Below are positions 10,675-21,211 of a stretch of 64,000 nucleotides of DNA, piece by piece. The notes beneath the pieces were generated by a model. That model saw nothing but the letters and a program-made list of their open reading frames with translations. It was not told the origin of the DNA and searched no databases. The DNA lies in the NCBI GenBank assembly GCA_948144175.1, contig CANXME010000233.1:124001-188000 (forward strand), given 5' to 3'. Each line of letters begins with the position of its first letter. Position 1 is the stretch's first letter. This DNA comes from Closterium sp. NIES-65 (lineage: Eukaryota > Streptophyta > Zygnematophyceae > Desmidiales > Closteriaceae). Made by a program: the position numbers and the translations under genes.

Positions 10675-11910
10675 GTGCAATCGGCAACCAGGCAGGTCGA
10701 CGTGGGATTGAAGCCAACCACAGGGGAGAGGTCGACCAGGAAGTCGACTGAGGAGCAGCAGGACGATGAGGGCAGTGAAGACGATGACGGAGGAGGAGAC
10801 GCCGAGGAGTCCACTAAGAGTGACGTGGTGGAGGTTCCGCCTGAACCGCGGAAGTCAGGCCGACTTCGGAGGCCACCCGACTTTTTCGTCCCCGCTGTCT
10901 TCACCACGGTGTACGACGTAGACGACGATGACCTGGCGTATGACGACGCCGAGGAGGATGAGGAGTTTCTGGAGCTCGACCCCGACATGCAAGCCGGCCC
11001 CGAGCACCGCTGGGACATCTCGACCATGACGGTGAAGGAGGCGTTGGCGAGCTGGAAGGGCCCAGCGGTGAAGGCCGCCATGGAGGAGATCCGCAGCCTC
11101 ATCGGCATGGGGACTTGGGAGTTGGTCGAACACCCGCCGGGAGTGAACGTCATGAAGAACCGGTGGGTGTTGACGACGAAGTACCACGTCGACGACACCG
11201 GCGAGCGCGAGAAGGGGAGGCTGGTTGTGAAGGGCTTCACACAGGTGTACGGCGCCGACTACGACGAGACGTTTGCCCCGGTGGGCAGCTATGTCACGCT
11301 GAGGATCTTCCTCAGCATCGTCGCCGTCCGCAACCTCAACCTGATGCAGCTCGACATGAAGAACGCCTTCTTGCAGAGCAAGCTCGACAGGGTGCTCTAC
11401 ATGTCCCAGCCGGACTACTTCAACGACGGGACCAGCCGGGTGTGCAAGCTGCTGAAGAGCCTGTACGGGCTGAAGTAGTCGCCGCTGCTGTGGTACTTGG
11501 CGCTCAACAACGTGCTGGTTGACGCCGGGTGGAAGAAGAGCCTGGTCGACGAGGCTCTCTACTTCAAGGTCGGAGAGGACGGAGTGGTCTGCTGGGTGCT
11601 GGTCTACGTCGTCGACCTACATGCCGCCAGCAGCAACACCGAGCTGCTGAAGGAGCTGAAGGAGCTGCTGGAGTCCGCCTTCGAGCTGCGTGAGATCTCG
11701 CCGGTGCAGAAGTACATACAGGAGCAGCTGGTCGACATGGTTGCCCGGTCGACCAGGATACCTGGGTGTCGAGGTTCTGCGAAGGAGTGCGACGGTCGCC
11801 CAGGCAAAGTTGGCGAGTCCGACCTCGGTGGTAGTATCCCGAGGTCTACGTGGCGGATCAGGTGGAGCCGTCAGCACGAAGATGACTTGGTGCGTGCATT
11901 GTTCAAGTGA
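10675..11910 (+). pseudogene. Copia-C1 acidic linker and reverse transcriptase
   Basis: An Asp/Glu-rich linker containing a repeated GTCGACGTGGGATTGAAGCC motif (about 10600 and 10698) leads into a copia RT with Arg-Leu-Val-Val-Lys-Gly-Phe-Thr-Gln, Thr-Phe-Ala-Pro-Val and Gln-Leu-Asp-Met-Lys-Asn-Ala-Phe-Leu. RNase H beyond about 11900 is hardly recognisable. Confidence 0.82.
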
Positions 11911-12109
11911 CAAGGCTTAGCCCTCCAATCATCAACGAGCACCTGCGAAGTAGGTGCGCTGCTGTTCTACGGGAGCAACGCTGGCACGCCGTCAACCTGC
12001 AGCGTTGGCACGCTGTCGACTTTGCACTGCTGGAGCGTGGTCGACCAAGTCATGCTGGAACGCGATCGACCATGCTGTGTTGGCGGTCGACCGACCTGAA
12101 TGATAGCTC

Positions 12110-12309
12110 TGATGTAGTCTTGCCATGCCAACTTCATTGTACCATTGTTGTCAACTTTCTCTTGTGAAACCCTTGCCAATTCTCCCCGTGAACTAGCAAG
12201 CTGTGTGTGCACTAGGAAAACGACTAAGGGCCAACGAACGCAGAGATCACACAAGCACCCGTGTCTAGCCCGTAGTCTAGTTCTCGTTGTAGTAGTTATC
12301 TCCGCAGGA
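12110..12309 (+). repeat. Copia-C1 3' LTR-like block
   Basis: TGATGTAGTC... aligns by eye with TGATGTGGTC... at 53646-53875 (shared GTGAAACcCTT, TCTCCC, GATCAC and GTAGTCTAG blocks in the same order). It ends where the 34-bp satellite begins. It is rather diverged. Confidence 0.6.
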
Positions 12310-14246
12310 CCAACTAGCATGTTGGTGCAAAAAGTCGTTTGGACAATCTTGCCTGTTGGTCGAATGGACCTGTTGGACCAACTGGCTTGTTGGTTCACTG
12401 GATTGGTTGGACCAACTGGCCTGTTGGTCCACTAGAACTGTTGGATCAACTCGCCTGTTGGTCCAATGGACCAGTTGGAACAACCGACCCGTTGGTCTAG
12501 TCTACCTGTTGGATCATCTGGGCTGTTGGTCTAATGGACTTGTTGGACCAATTGGCGTGTTGGTCCATGGAACCGATGGACAAGCTGGCCAGTTGGTCCT
12601 TGGACCAAATGGCCTATCGGTCAAATGGGACTGTTGGACCAACTAGCTTGTTGGTCCAATAGACCGATTGGACCAACTGACCTGTAAGTCCACTGGACCT
12701 GTTGGACCAGCTGGCCTGTTGGTCTAATGGACCAGTTGGACCAACAGGCATGTTGGTCCACTGGCCCGTTGGATCTAGTGGCCTATTGGTTCACTGGACG
12801 GGTCGGACCAACTGGTTTGTTGGTCCAATGGACCGGTTGGACCGTCTGGCCCGTTGGTCCACTGGGCCGTTTGGGACCAACCAGCCTATTGGTCCATGGG
12901 ACCGATGAACCAATTCGCCTGTTGGTCCACTCGACCAGATGGACCAACTGGCCTATTGGTCCATTGGTCCGGTTGGACCAACTGGCCCGTTGGTCCGATG
13001 GACTAGTTAGACCAACTGGCCTGTTGGTCCACTTGACTAGTTGGGACCAACTGGCCAGTTGATCCAATGGATCGTTTGGGCCAACTGGCCTGTTGCTCCA
13101 TGGGACCGATTGACCAACTTGCCTGTTGGTCCAATGGACCGGATGGACCAACTGGCCTGTCGGTCCAATGGACCGATTGAGCCAACTGGTTTGTTGGTCC
13201 AATGGAGCGAATGGAACAACTGGCCTGTCAGTCCACTGGACCGGTTGGGACCAATCGGCCTATTGGTCCATGGGACCGATAGACCAAGAGCTTGTTGGTC
13301 TAATGGACCAGTTGGACCAACTGGCCTATTGGTCCACTGGTCCTATTGGATCTACTGGCCTGTTGGTCAACTGGACTGGATGGATGTAGGCCTGTAGGTC
13401 AACTGGAGCGGATGGACGAACTGGCCTGTAGGTCAACTGGACTAGTTGGACCAACAAGCCTGTTGGCCCAATGGGCCGGTTGGACCAACTGGCCTGTTGG
13501 TCGACAAGAACGATTGGACAAATTTGCGTGTTGGTCCTATGGACCACTTGGATAATGTGACCTGTTAGTCCAATGGATCAATAGGGCTGTTTGTCCAATG
13601 GACTGGTTGGACCAATTGGCCTGTTGGTCTACTCGACCGGTTGGACCAACTGTCCTGTTGGTCCATTGGGCTTGTTGGATCAATAGGGCTGTTGGTCCAA
13701 TGGACCGGCTGGACCAATTGGCTTGTTGGTCCACTTGACCTATTGGACCAACTGGACGATTGGTCCAATATGCTGGTTGTACCAACTGGCTTGTTGGTCC
13801 AAAGGTCCGACTGGTCCAATGGGTTGGTTGGACCAATATGCCTGTTGGTCTAGTGGACCAGTTAGACCAACAGGCTTGTTGGTGTACAGGACCAGTTGGA
13901 CCAATTGGCCTGTTGGTCCACTAGACCGGTTTGATCAACTGGCCTGTTGGTCCACTGGACCGGTTGGACCACCTGGCGTGTTGGTCCAAAGGACCGGATG
14001 GACTATCTAGCATGTTGGTCCAATGGACTGGTTGGACCAACTAGCATGTTGGTCGACAAGAACGATTGGACAAATTGGCCTGTTGGTCCTGTGGACCAGT
14101 TGGATAATGTGACATGTTGGTCCAATGGACCGGTCGGACCAATTGGCTTGTTGGTCTACTAAGCCTGTTGGATCAACTAGGCTGTTTGTCCAATGGACCG
14201 GTTGGACTAACTGGCCTGTTGGTCCAATGGACCGGTTGGGCCAACT
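12310..14246 (+). repeat. 34-bp hairpin satellite, block 1 (about 56 units)
   Basis: Tandem units close to GGCCTGTTGGTCCAATGG followed by ACCGGTTGGACCAACT (34 bp). Within each unit TTGGACCAAC and GTTGGTCCAA are exact inverted repeats around TGGCCT. Units vary by a few substitutions and occasional 1-bp changes. The consensus has no stop in any frame on either strand, so long open frames here are artefacts of composition. Confidence 0.95.
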
Positions 14247-14600
14247 TGTGAGGATCTAGGATCGAGCTCAGAAAAGAGAGTTGTAATTGAATTGAATGAT
14301 CACCTGGGTACAACACGAGGCTATATATAGGCTTGACACAAGGCCCAGTAACCAGGTGTTACGCGAAGGTTCTGCGGGTCGCGAAGTGTCCCGAACAGAT
14401 CCTTCCCCAATTCGGTAGATGTAAATTCGGTGGCAACCGAAAAGCCTAGAATTCGGTGCACGCAACCTAGCTCGGTGCTATAACTATAATAAAATATAGG
14501 AAAGCACCTAGCCTAGGAAATCAAGCAATTCATGCATGTATATAATTATCCTAGGAAAGGCAAGCAAGCATAGCTGGCATAAGCCGTCGTGATTTCACAC
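14247..14600 (-). repeat. Gypsy-A LTR (fragment at 14247)
   Basis: Starts TGTGAGGATCTAGGATCGAG like the LTRs at 25709 and 31495 and ends TTTCACA next to the purine tract. It contains a TATATATA box at 14322-14329 (read on the minus strand) and a short GAATT microsatellite with fewer units than the other copies. Confidence 0.9.
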
Positions 14601-14636
14601 GTCCCCCCCTCCAAGCTGGGTGACGTGAGATACACC

Positions 14637-14915
14637 CTACTTGACAAGATAGTCCGTGAGAGCACGGCGTGCGTTGCCCATATCAGCTTCTGCAACCCAA
14701 CTGTCCTCAGTGGGATCGTATCCCTTCCAGCGTATCAGGAACTCGAGGGTCTTGCCACCGCGGCGCCGATGAGTGAGAACCCGCTCCACTTCGTATTCTG
14801 GTTCATCTAGTATGAGAACAGGTGGTGGTGGCATTAGCTGCCGTCCCTGGAACAGTTGGTTGGGGTCCTTGTAGGGTTTCAGTAGCTGGACAAGGAAAGC
14901 GTTGTGAGCTTCCAT
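14637..14915 (-). pseudogene. Gypsy-A pol C-terminus with chromodomain
   Basis: The frame encodes Glu-Tyr-Glu-Val-Glu-Arg-Val-Leu, then Phe-Leu-Ile-Arg-Trp-Lys-Gly-Tyr and Asp-Ser-Trp-Val, the classic chromodomain core, at about residues 38-90. In chromoviruses this domain follows integrase and is thought to steer integration to heterochromatin. Upstream to 15440 the text is integrase C-terminal. Confidence 0.88.
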
Positions 14916-15683
14916 GTATCTGGTAAGCGCAAGCGGAATGTAACTGGTGTCACCTGTGCTTCAACGAGAAAAGGACCACAGAAGCGAGGCCGGAGTTTGG
15001 ATGGGAGGTGATTGAGGTTCAAGTTGCGCGTGTCAAGAAGCACCTGATCTACGACTGCTACTGAGTGACCTCGTCGCTGTCGATCGGCATACGGCTTCTA
15101 GCAGGTCAACATCGTAGTGAGTCGTCGCTGAGTCTTCTCCCATGGTTCCTGCATGGTGGTGACGAAGTCAGAAGCGGCTTGGACATGTGCGTGTGTGGTT
15201 GGCTGCTGTGGTGTGAGTTGTTCCCAGTCCGTAACACATGAAGAACGGAGTTTTCCCTGTGGCCTCATGTGACGCGTTGTTGTAAGCGAACTCTAGGGTC
15301 GGTAACTGTGTGTCCCAGTGGCTGACGTTGTCCTTGCAAGCTGTTCACAGTAACTATTCAACCACTTGATTGAGTCGCTCTGTCTGTCCGTCAGTCTGTG
15401 GGTGGTATACTGAAGACATTGCAAGCTTTGTCCCCAACAGTGGGCGAGATTCTCGAGGCCGTTGAGCATCCTGCTGCTGCTGCTCCTCCACCTCAGGTTC
15501 TCCCGCATCCTCTGTCACCCCAAAGATCTCCTCCTCTGAGACAGTGACCTGCACTTGCTTCGAAGGCCACTGCACCTCATCAGCCTCAAAAATCAGCGGT
15601 GTAATAGGAAGCTTCGGCTGCTGCTGCTTCCACTCCTTGTAGTACAAGGACTCAAGGAACTTCACATCCCTTGACACAGTCAG

Positions 15684-16235
15684 CTACTGGCTGGTCAAGT
15701 CCCATATCAACCAGCCCTTGTGATCCTTAGCAAGCCCCAAGTGCACACCCCATCTCCCAGAAGCCTCCAACTCTCCCATCTTCTCCTTAGGCACATGAAT
15801 CACCAACATGCAGCCGTACGCTCTCAACATGTTGACCGCTAGTGCACTCCCATACCACTTGGTGTAGGGGACCCATTGCTTGTCCCCCACAGTCGCCAGC
15901 ACCCTGTTCTTCACAAGGGTGACCTGCCGCAGTGCAGTCACCCAAAACGGATCCGGCAGCCCTGCACGCCCAAGGAGAGTGCGAGCACCTTCCTACAGGG
16001 TCCGGTTGAAGCGCTCAGCCACGCCGTTCTGCTGAGGATTGTAGGGCACTGTGAGCTGATGCTGGATCCCCTTCCGCTTCAGCTTCCCCTCAAAGTAAGC
16101 GCCAATGAATTCTCCCCCATTGTCAATGCGGATCACCTTCACCTTGTGTCCGCTCTCCCTTTATGCTCTTAGCATCCAATCCTTAAGAACAGCCGCTGCC
16201 ACCTCCCCCTTAGTCTTCAGAGGGTACACCCATAC
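15684..16235 (-). pseudogene. Copia-F integrase C-terminal segment
   Basis: Encodes Thr-Leu-Val-Lys-Asn-Arg-Val-Leu-Ala, Leu-Arg-Ala-Tyr-Gly-Cys-Met and His-Leu-Gly-Leu-Ala-Lys-Asp-His-Lys-Gly-Trp, the block that follows the integrase core in copia elements. Confidence 0.75.
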
Positions 16236-17329
16236 TGTTGGTGTAAGGTCCTAACAAACTCAAGCTATTAAGACTTTATCAAACTTAAAACTTCTCTTCG
16301 GGGTCACCTCCAAGGGTCCTTGGGTGCCTGGTACAAGAACAGCCCCTATCCTCGGGTCCGAGTTCGTAGAGAGAGGGATCAAGAATGACCTAGTCAGAAT
16401 AACAAGAGTACCTTGAACGTCGCGCAGCGTATCGTGCAGACCGTCGACCGGATTAAGCTGAGAATTTCCTATATCGAAGCTCACTCCAAGAGCTTTAAAG
16501 TAAGCCAAGTTGCCTCCCGAAAAGTTCTGCCATTATGAAGTTATGGCTTGGACAACATTTGCCTAGCGTTGGAGTGCTAGCGTACTAGCGTTGACTCGAG
16601 TAGCATTCCGCCGTCGCACCGCGTAGAAACGAAATTCTAGGAAGGGAGGAATTCGCTTGAATCAAATTGACTATATTCAGGTACAAACAAAGAAGGAATA
16701 AATAGTTCTAGCTAGCAAGGTCCTTGGGAAAAAATCTGGGAACAACTGGGGATGATCCCAAATAATTCCAAGCAACAGAACCAACCTGGCTGGACAAAAC
16801 AGCAGGTGGTAGGTTGGTAAACAACCTCTGGTTCTGTTTTTCCAACCTGGGAAAACAACAACCAGGTTCAGGTCCTAAAAAACAGAACCTGATTTGTCTT
16901 TGCCCAACCAGCCAAATGCTGGTTCCAGTGGTTTCCCCTGGCCCTGTAGCAAGCAGATACAGACAAACAACATCCAACCTTCACCTAAATTGTACCCCTA
17001 TAGTGCCTGCCCTGCTACAATATAGTCAACCAAACAAAACATTACAATTTCAAGTTGGATAGAACTGAATCTGCGCAATCAATTCAACCGAACCGCAAAG
17101 CTTCCATCTTGGGTTCCTTTGCGAGCTCGTCCTTTCTGCTTGTACTGTTCATAGCGTGTACAATGTTGTGCTCAAGCGCATAATGCGCAAGTACCTGCAA
17201 ATGCTTCAAGCGAAAATTGCGAAAGCAAACAAACACACGAACATTCCATTCACACCCAAATGCATTCGCACACGCATACTCATACGAACAGACGGCAGGA
17301 TGTCGTGCAATGTGAATTTTCACCCAACA
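16236..17329 (-). repeat. Copia-A solo LTR with target duplication CATAC
   Basis: A complete 1094-bp Copia-A LTR (TGTTGGTGTAAGG...CACCCAACA on the plus strand) with no internal element sequence. CATAC at 16231-16235 and 17330-17334 flank it directly. That is the signature of LTR-LTR recombination after an insertion into Copia-F. Confidence 0.93.
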
Positions 17330-17580
17330 CATACCGCTCGCGTGTGGTCGTCCACAATTGTTAGGAAGTTGCGGTTGCCCGAGAGAGAAAGGGCCCTCAT
17401 GGGCCCCACCATATCCATGTGCAAGTGAAGCCTTGGCTGGTCCTGTGCTGCTGCTGAAGGGAAATTTTGTGAATTGGGTCTCAAGGCATGTAGGGCAGCT
17501 CTCAGTCTCCTTCGCTGCCCGCTTCACTTCCAACCCATTCAAGCTCCCATCCTTAACCAACTTCTGCAGCATAGGAAAAT

Positions 17581-18252
17581 TCACCTGGCATAGCCTTTCA
17601 TGCCATGTCTCCCAATCGGCCTCACCACTCCCAGGTGAAGCCTTTGCCCATGCAGTGCTCCCATCCACACCAGCAAGCACCTCACCATGTGACTTCCCTG
17701 TGGCTGCTGCACCTTCTTGATTGCATCCAGGGCCCTATCAGTTGGTGCAGTCTCCTCTACTGCGGTTGCTTTAGCCGTCGCTGCAGCCGCTGCTGTTGCT
17801 GGTGGTTTCCCATTCCAAGGAATGATGGGCAGCTGCCACATGTCCTTGATGCAGCTGCTCTTCTCCTCCGAATCCCACAGCAGCAACTTCCCAAGCTTTG
17901 CACAGCAGCTGGTTGGGCCAAACGTAACTTTGGCCTTGCTTTTCTGCAGCCGGCGCACAGAGAGGAGGTTAGCGGACAAAACTTCAACCAACAGTACATT
18001 CCCAAGCCCCACAAGCTCCCCTTTGGCTCTCATCACCTTGGCATTCCGAACACCAATTACAGGGAGGAAAGCACCTGAAGCGGCAGCCACAAACTTGATC
18101 TTCCCAGGGGGCTTCACCTCATCAAGCAAATCTGCTCGTGGAGTCATGTGACTCGTGCAACCTGAATCGACCACCCAGTGAGTGAGGGAGTGCATCACAA
18201 CCTTCTCAACCGAACCCACATCATCCTCACTCCCTTTCACATCTTCAACCAT
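17581..18252 (-). pseudogene. Copia-F protease and pre-integrase segment
   Basis: The frame contains Trp-Val-Val-Asp-Ser-Gly-Cys-Thr-Ser-His-Met-Thr-Pro-Arg (protease active site, about residues 28-41) and Ser-Ala-Asn-Leu-Leu-Ser-Val-Arg-Arg. Leu-Trp-Asp and Met-Trp-Gln-Leu-Pro follow, as in the other copia families here, then a run of alanines. It is distinct in sequence from Copia-A, -B and -C. Confidence 0.8.
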
Positions 18253-18297
18253 AAGGAATATCCCAGGGTCGGTTTTACCTTGTGCACCATCACCTTG

Positions 18298-18806
18298 TGG
18301 ACCGGTTGGACCAACTGTCCAGTTGGTTGGTCCACTAGACCGGTCAGGACCAACTGGCCTGGTGGTCCACTAGACCGGTTGAACCAACTGGCCTGTTGGT
18401 CCAATGGACCGGTTGGACTAACTAGCCTATTGGTCCATAGGTCCGGTTGACCAACAGGCCTTTTCATCCAATGGACCAGTTGGACCAGCTGGCATATGGT
18501 TCCATGGGACCGATTGGCCAATTGGCATGTTGGTCCAATGGACAGGTTGGAGCAACTGGGCTGTTGGTCCAATGGGCCGGTTGGACCAACTGAATTGTTG
18601 GTCCAATGATCCAGTTGGACCAACTGGCATGTTGCTCCATTGGAGCGGTTGGACCAACAAGCCTGTTGGTTCACTTGACCGGTTGACCAACTGGCCTTTG
18701 GTCCACTAGACAGGTTGGACCAACTGGCCTGTTGGTGCAGTGGACCGGTTGGACCAACTCGCCTGTTGGTCTAGTGGACCGGTTGGACCAACAGGTCTGT
18801 CTATAA
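18298..18806 (+). repeat. 34-bp hairpin satellite, block 2 (about 15 units)
   Basis: Same unit and same orientation as block 1. It lies between Copia-F and Gypsy-E. Confidence 0.93.
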
Positions 18807-18911
18807 TCCGAATCTGACTCTTCCTTCAAGGGCTCCCTCCCTTGATCCGTCTCTTCCCTTGTCTTTCCTGCCGTGGCTCTTGGTTTAGTCCTGTCTCTTT
18901 GTCTTACTCAC
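18807..18911 (-). repeat. Extra copy of the Gypsy-E 3' internal end, outside the 3' LTR
   Basis: About 100 bp (CCGAATCTGACTCTTCC... to ...GTCTTACTCAC) repeats the internal sequence at 19248-19350 in direct orientation, but lies on the far side of the LTR. The homology stops exactly at the LTR edge. The same arrangement occurs in the second methyltransferase element at 57703-57914. Confidence 0.85.
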
Positions 18912-19244
18912 TGGGCGGATCATTGAGCCGATCTCTGCACTGGAGGAAGCTCGGCTGGCTGCTGCTTGAACTGGCTTCTTTAGCTAGGGTTTGAAGATAC
19001 TTTTAGCTAACAAACAAACAAGTAGAGGCCAAAAGGCCCTCTGCGCATCTAAGTATGCTGCCACTTTGTACCATTGGTTAGCTACCGTTGGTCCATTCGG
19101 CTCTTCCCGCTGCAGGGAGCCCGCCACATTTTGGTTCTCGCCTACCTTATCCTCTCGCTACAGGATAGCTCTACACTACTCTGTCACACAATTATGCCAA
19201 GGTTCCATATCCTACTCTTGCTATTACTGCCTTTATTAATTGCA
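18912..19244 (-). repeat. Gypsy-E 3' LTR (about 333 bp)
   Basis: TGGGCGGATCATTGAG... to ...TTAATTGCA on the plus strand. Its text recurs, with changes, at 25580-25708 and 31884-32083. Edges are inferred from where the two copies stop matching. Confidence 0.8.
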
Positions 19245-19350
19245 TGCTGTCGGAATCTGACTCTTCCTTCAAGGGCTCCCTCTTTTGATCCGTCTCTTCC
19301 CTTGTCTTTCCTGCCGTGGTTCCTGGTTTAGTCTTGTCTCTCTGTCTTAC

Positions 19351-21211
19351 TCACTTGCCCCTTCCTCGGCTCTTGGCTCCTGGATTAGCCGTTGAATGCC
19401 GTCGTCCGTAGACAGAGGCGCTCCCCTTGCCGGCTTCCATCTGACCTGGTCTTGCTCGGCTGGGCCTGGCTGGCGCTACGTTGGTTACGTGGTCCCTTCT
19501 CTCCTCCCCCTTGGCACTCACTAGTACGATCACCCCTAAGTCCTTCACCTCCCTCACCTGCCACCTTTCTGTTGTCAGTCCGATATCCAATAAGTCCCCC
19601 TTCGCCTTCCTCAGATAGACTTCCCCTCCTGGCAGGATAGCCTGGGCCCGTTCTCCCCCGCTCTTCCTTCCCTTCTGCTTATATCTTTGTACATCTCTCA
19701 GCTGAGCCACGTGTAGATTCTCCAAGGCTGCTGGCAGCAGCTCCCGCAAGTATTTAGCTCATGCCTCCGCCACCACGACCCACGCCTCTTCTGACCCCAC
19801 CATTACAGAGTCTGTCGGCTGTTTTGGAGCATCGATGGGCAAAACGGGCTCTCTCCCTAGTAGGAGGTAATACGGTGACATGTCCCTCTGAGCTGCTTGC
19901 TTGCTAAAGCGGTAACCGGCAGTCACCCAAGGGAGCCTTAAGTCCCAATCTCGCTTATGCTGCTCTCCATACGCCCGCAGCCCCTTCTTCAGAGTTTGCA
20001 CGAACCTCTCGATAAGGCCGTCGCTCTGAGGGTGGTACCGAGAGGTCCTCCGGTCTCTTTCAGTAGCTGGTCGATGCGGCCTTGGAATTTAGCGCCTTGG
20101 TGGGTCAGCACTTCCCCGCACGCCCCTAACCGTGTCAAGACTTGCTCTTCAAAGGCTTTTGCAATCCGGGCTGAGTTCTTATTTGGCAACGCTTTTACCT
20201 CCACCCACTTGCTGCCGTGCTCGATCAGATAAGTATATAGCGCTTGCCCCTGCGGCTCAACGGCATCTCCCTGGCCAGATCCAGTAACCAACGGAACCTC
20301 AGTCCGTATATAGGCAGTGACTGTAGCTCCTGCCTCCCGCGGTCTAGTTCCGCCCGGTTTCGGCTAAACAACTCGCAGCCGTGCACCCACTACTTCACTT
20401 GCTTCCGCATTCTGGCCCACCACCATGTGGTCTCTACCAGTTGCTGAGTCCTTAGTCCCCTGAAGTGCCCTAGCTGACGATGCACTTGCGCAATGATCTC
20501 TTCCCTCTGCCCTGGCTCAGGCACTACCTTCCAACCTTCTTTCGTGTTCACCTGCAGTTGGTCTTGGTACCACCTGTAGTGGGCCCCTCGTGCCCTCACT
20601 CGCTTAGGCACTGCCCCTTCTTCCCCAGTCTTGCCTTGAACCCACTGTAATACTTCCTGGTCCTCCCATACGTCCTCCGGTCCCCTCCGGTCGCTCTTGT
20701 TGGCTCCTGCCCGATCAATGTCCAAGGCCATGGCGACAAAGCACTCCGACGGCCGCTCCAGCGCTGGGTGTCACAACAGGCCGTCCACGTGCTGCATGCT
20801 TTTACCCGGCCTATGTTTGATCACGAAGTCGTATTCCTGTAGCCTCATAGCCCACCTGGCGTTCCGGCCCGTAAGCGCCTGGTTCGTCTTTAGCCAGGTC
20901 AATGGCTGATGGTCAGTAACGAGCGTAAAGGGCCTTCCCTGCAGGTACACTCGGAAATGTGTAATCGCCCATACGGCTGCCAGTCCCTCCCCCTCATACG
21001 AGCTGTAATTGGCCTCTACCGGATTGCAGCTGCGGCTAGCAAAAACCACCACTTTCTCTTTCCCTTCCTTCGCTTGGCAGAGTACGGCGCCCATCCCTGC
21101 ACTGCTTGTTCGAACGGGTCGTTCTTGTTCGGTAACACCAGTACCGTCGCCATTTTGACTGCTTGGGTCAGCTGGTTCAAGGCCCGCTGCTCCTCCTCTC
21201 CCCACTGCCAC
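19351..21211 (-). pseudogene. Gypsy-E RNase H and integrase
   Basis: Minus strand from 21211: RNase H with Ala-Ser-Arg-Ser, Glu-Gly-Glu-Gly-Leu-Ala and Thr-Asp-His-Gln-Pro-Leu. Next is the integrase His-His-Cys-Cys region (His-Arg-Gln-Leu-Gly-His-Phe-Arg-Gly), then integrase core and C-terminal sequence with Tyr-Leu-Arg-Lys-Ala-Lys-Gly-Asp. No chromodomain is visible, unlike Gypsy-A. Broken. Confidence 0.82.

Larger units (their letters stand above)
7400..12309 (+). mobile_element. Copia-C1, GC-rich Ty1/copia element
   Basis: Plus-strand order: leader (about 7400-7725), gag with zinc knuckle, protease, integrase, acidic linker, RT, a degenerate 3' region, and an LTR-like block at 12110-12309. 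It is broken at several points. Coding is strongly GC-rich with many GTCGAC motifs, unlike the Copia-A copies, which suggests a separate history. A second copy of the family occupies 52851-57702. Confidence 0.85.
14247..15440 (-). mobile_element. Gypsy-A 3' fragment (Ty3/gypsy chromovirus)
   Basis: Minus-strand order is integrase C-terminal part, chromodomain, purine tract (GGGGGGG near 14603) and LTR (14247-14600). It matches the left end of the full Gypsy-A at 25709-31878. The inner end near 15440 is joined abruptly to Copia-F. It is a broken remnant; the LTR terminus sits directly on satellite. Confidence 0.88.
15440..18297 (-). mobile_element. Copia-F remnant, split by a Copia-A solo LTR
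   Basis: Minus strand: protease and pre-integrase (17335-18297), then the solo LTR, then integrase C-terminal and following linker (15440-16235). The two halves are colinear and flanked by matching CATAC, so one element was hit. Gag, RT, RNase H and LTRs are absent. One end abuts satellite (18298) and the other is joined to Gypsy-A. Confidence 0.8.

Noticed and set aside
10287-11240. 317-codon minus-strand Ser/Thr-rich frame over the Copia-C1 linker and RT
   Set aside because: Antisense of the acidic linker; low-complexity Ser/Thr result from reversed Asp/Glu codons.
12310-14246. 34-bp units with inverted arms resembling site-specific recombinase targets such as loxP, or a CRISPR-like array
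   Set aside because: The length match to loxP is coincidence: arms, spacer and sequence differ and no tyrosine recombinase is present. There are no unique spacers between units, so it is a plain tandem satellite, not a CRISPR array.
18807-19244. Treating the extra segment plus LTR as one longer LTR of Gypsy-E
   Set aside because: The partner LTR (25580 and 31884) begins only at TGGGCCGATCAG and lacks the extra segment; the same holds for Gypsy-E2 at 63453. The segment is therefore outside the LTR.
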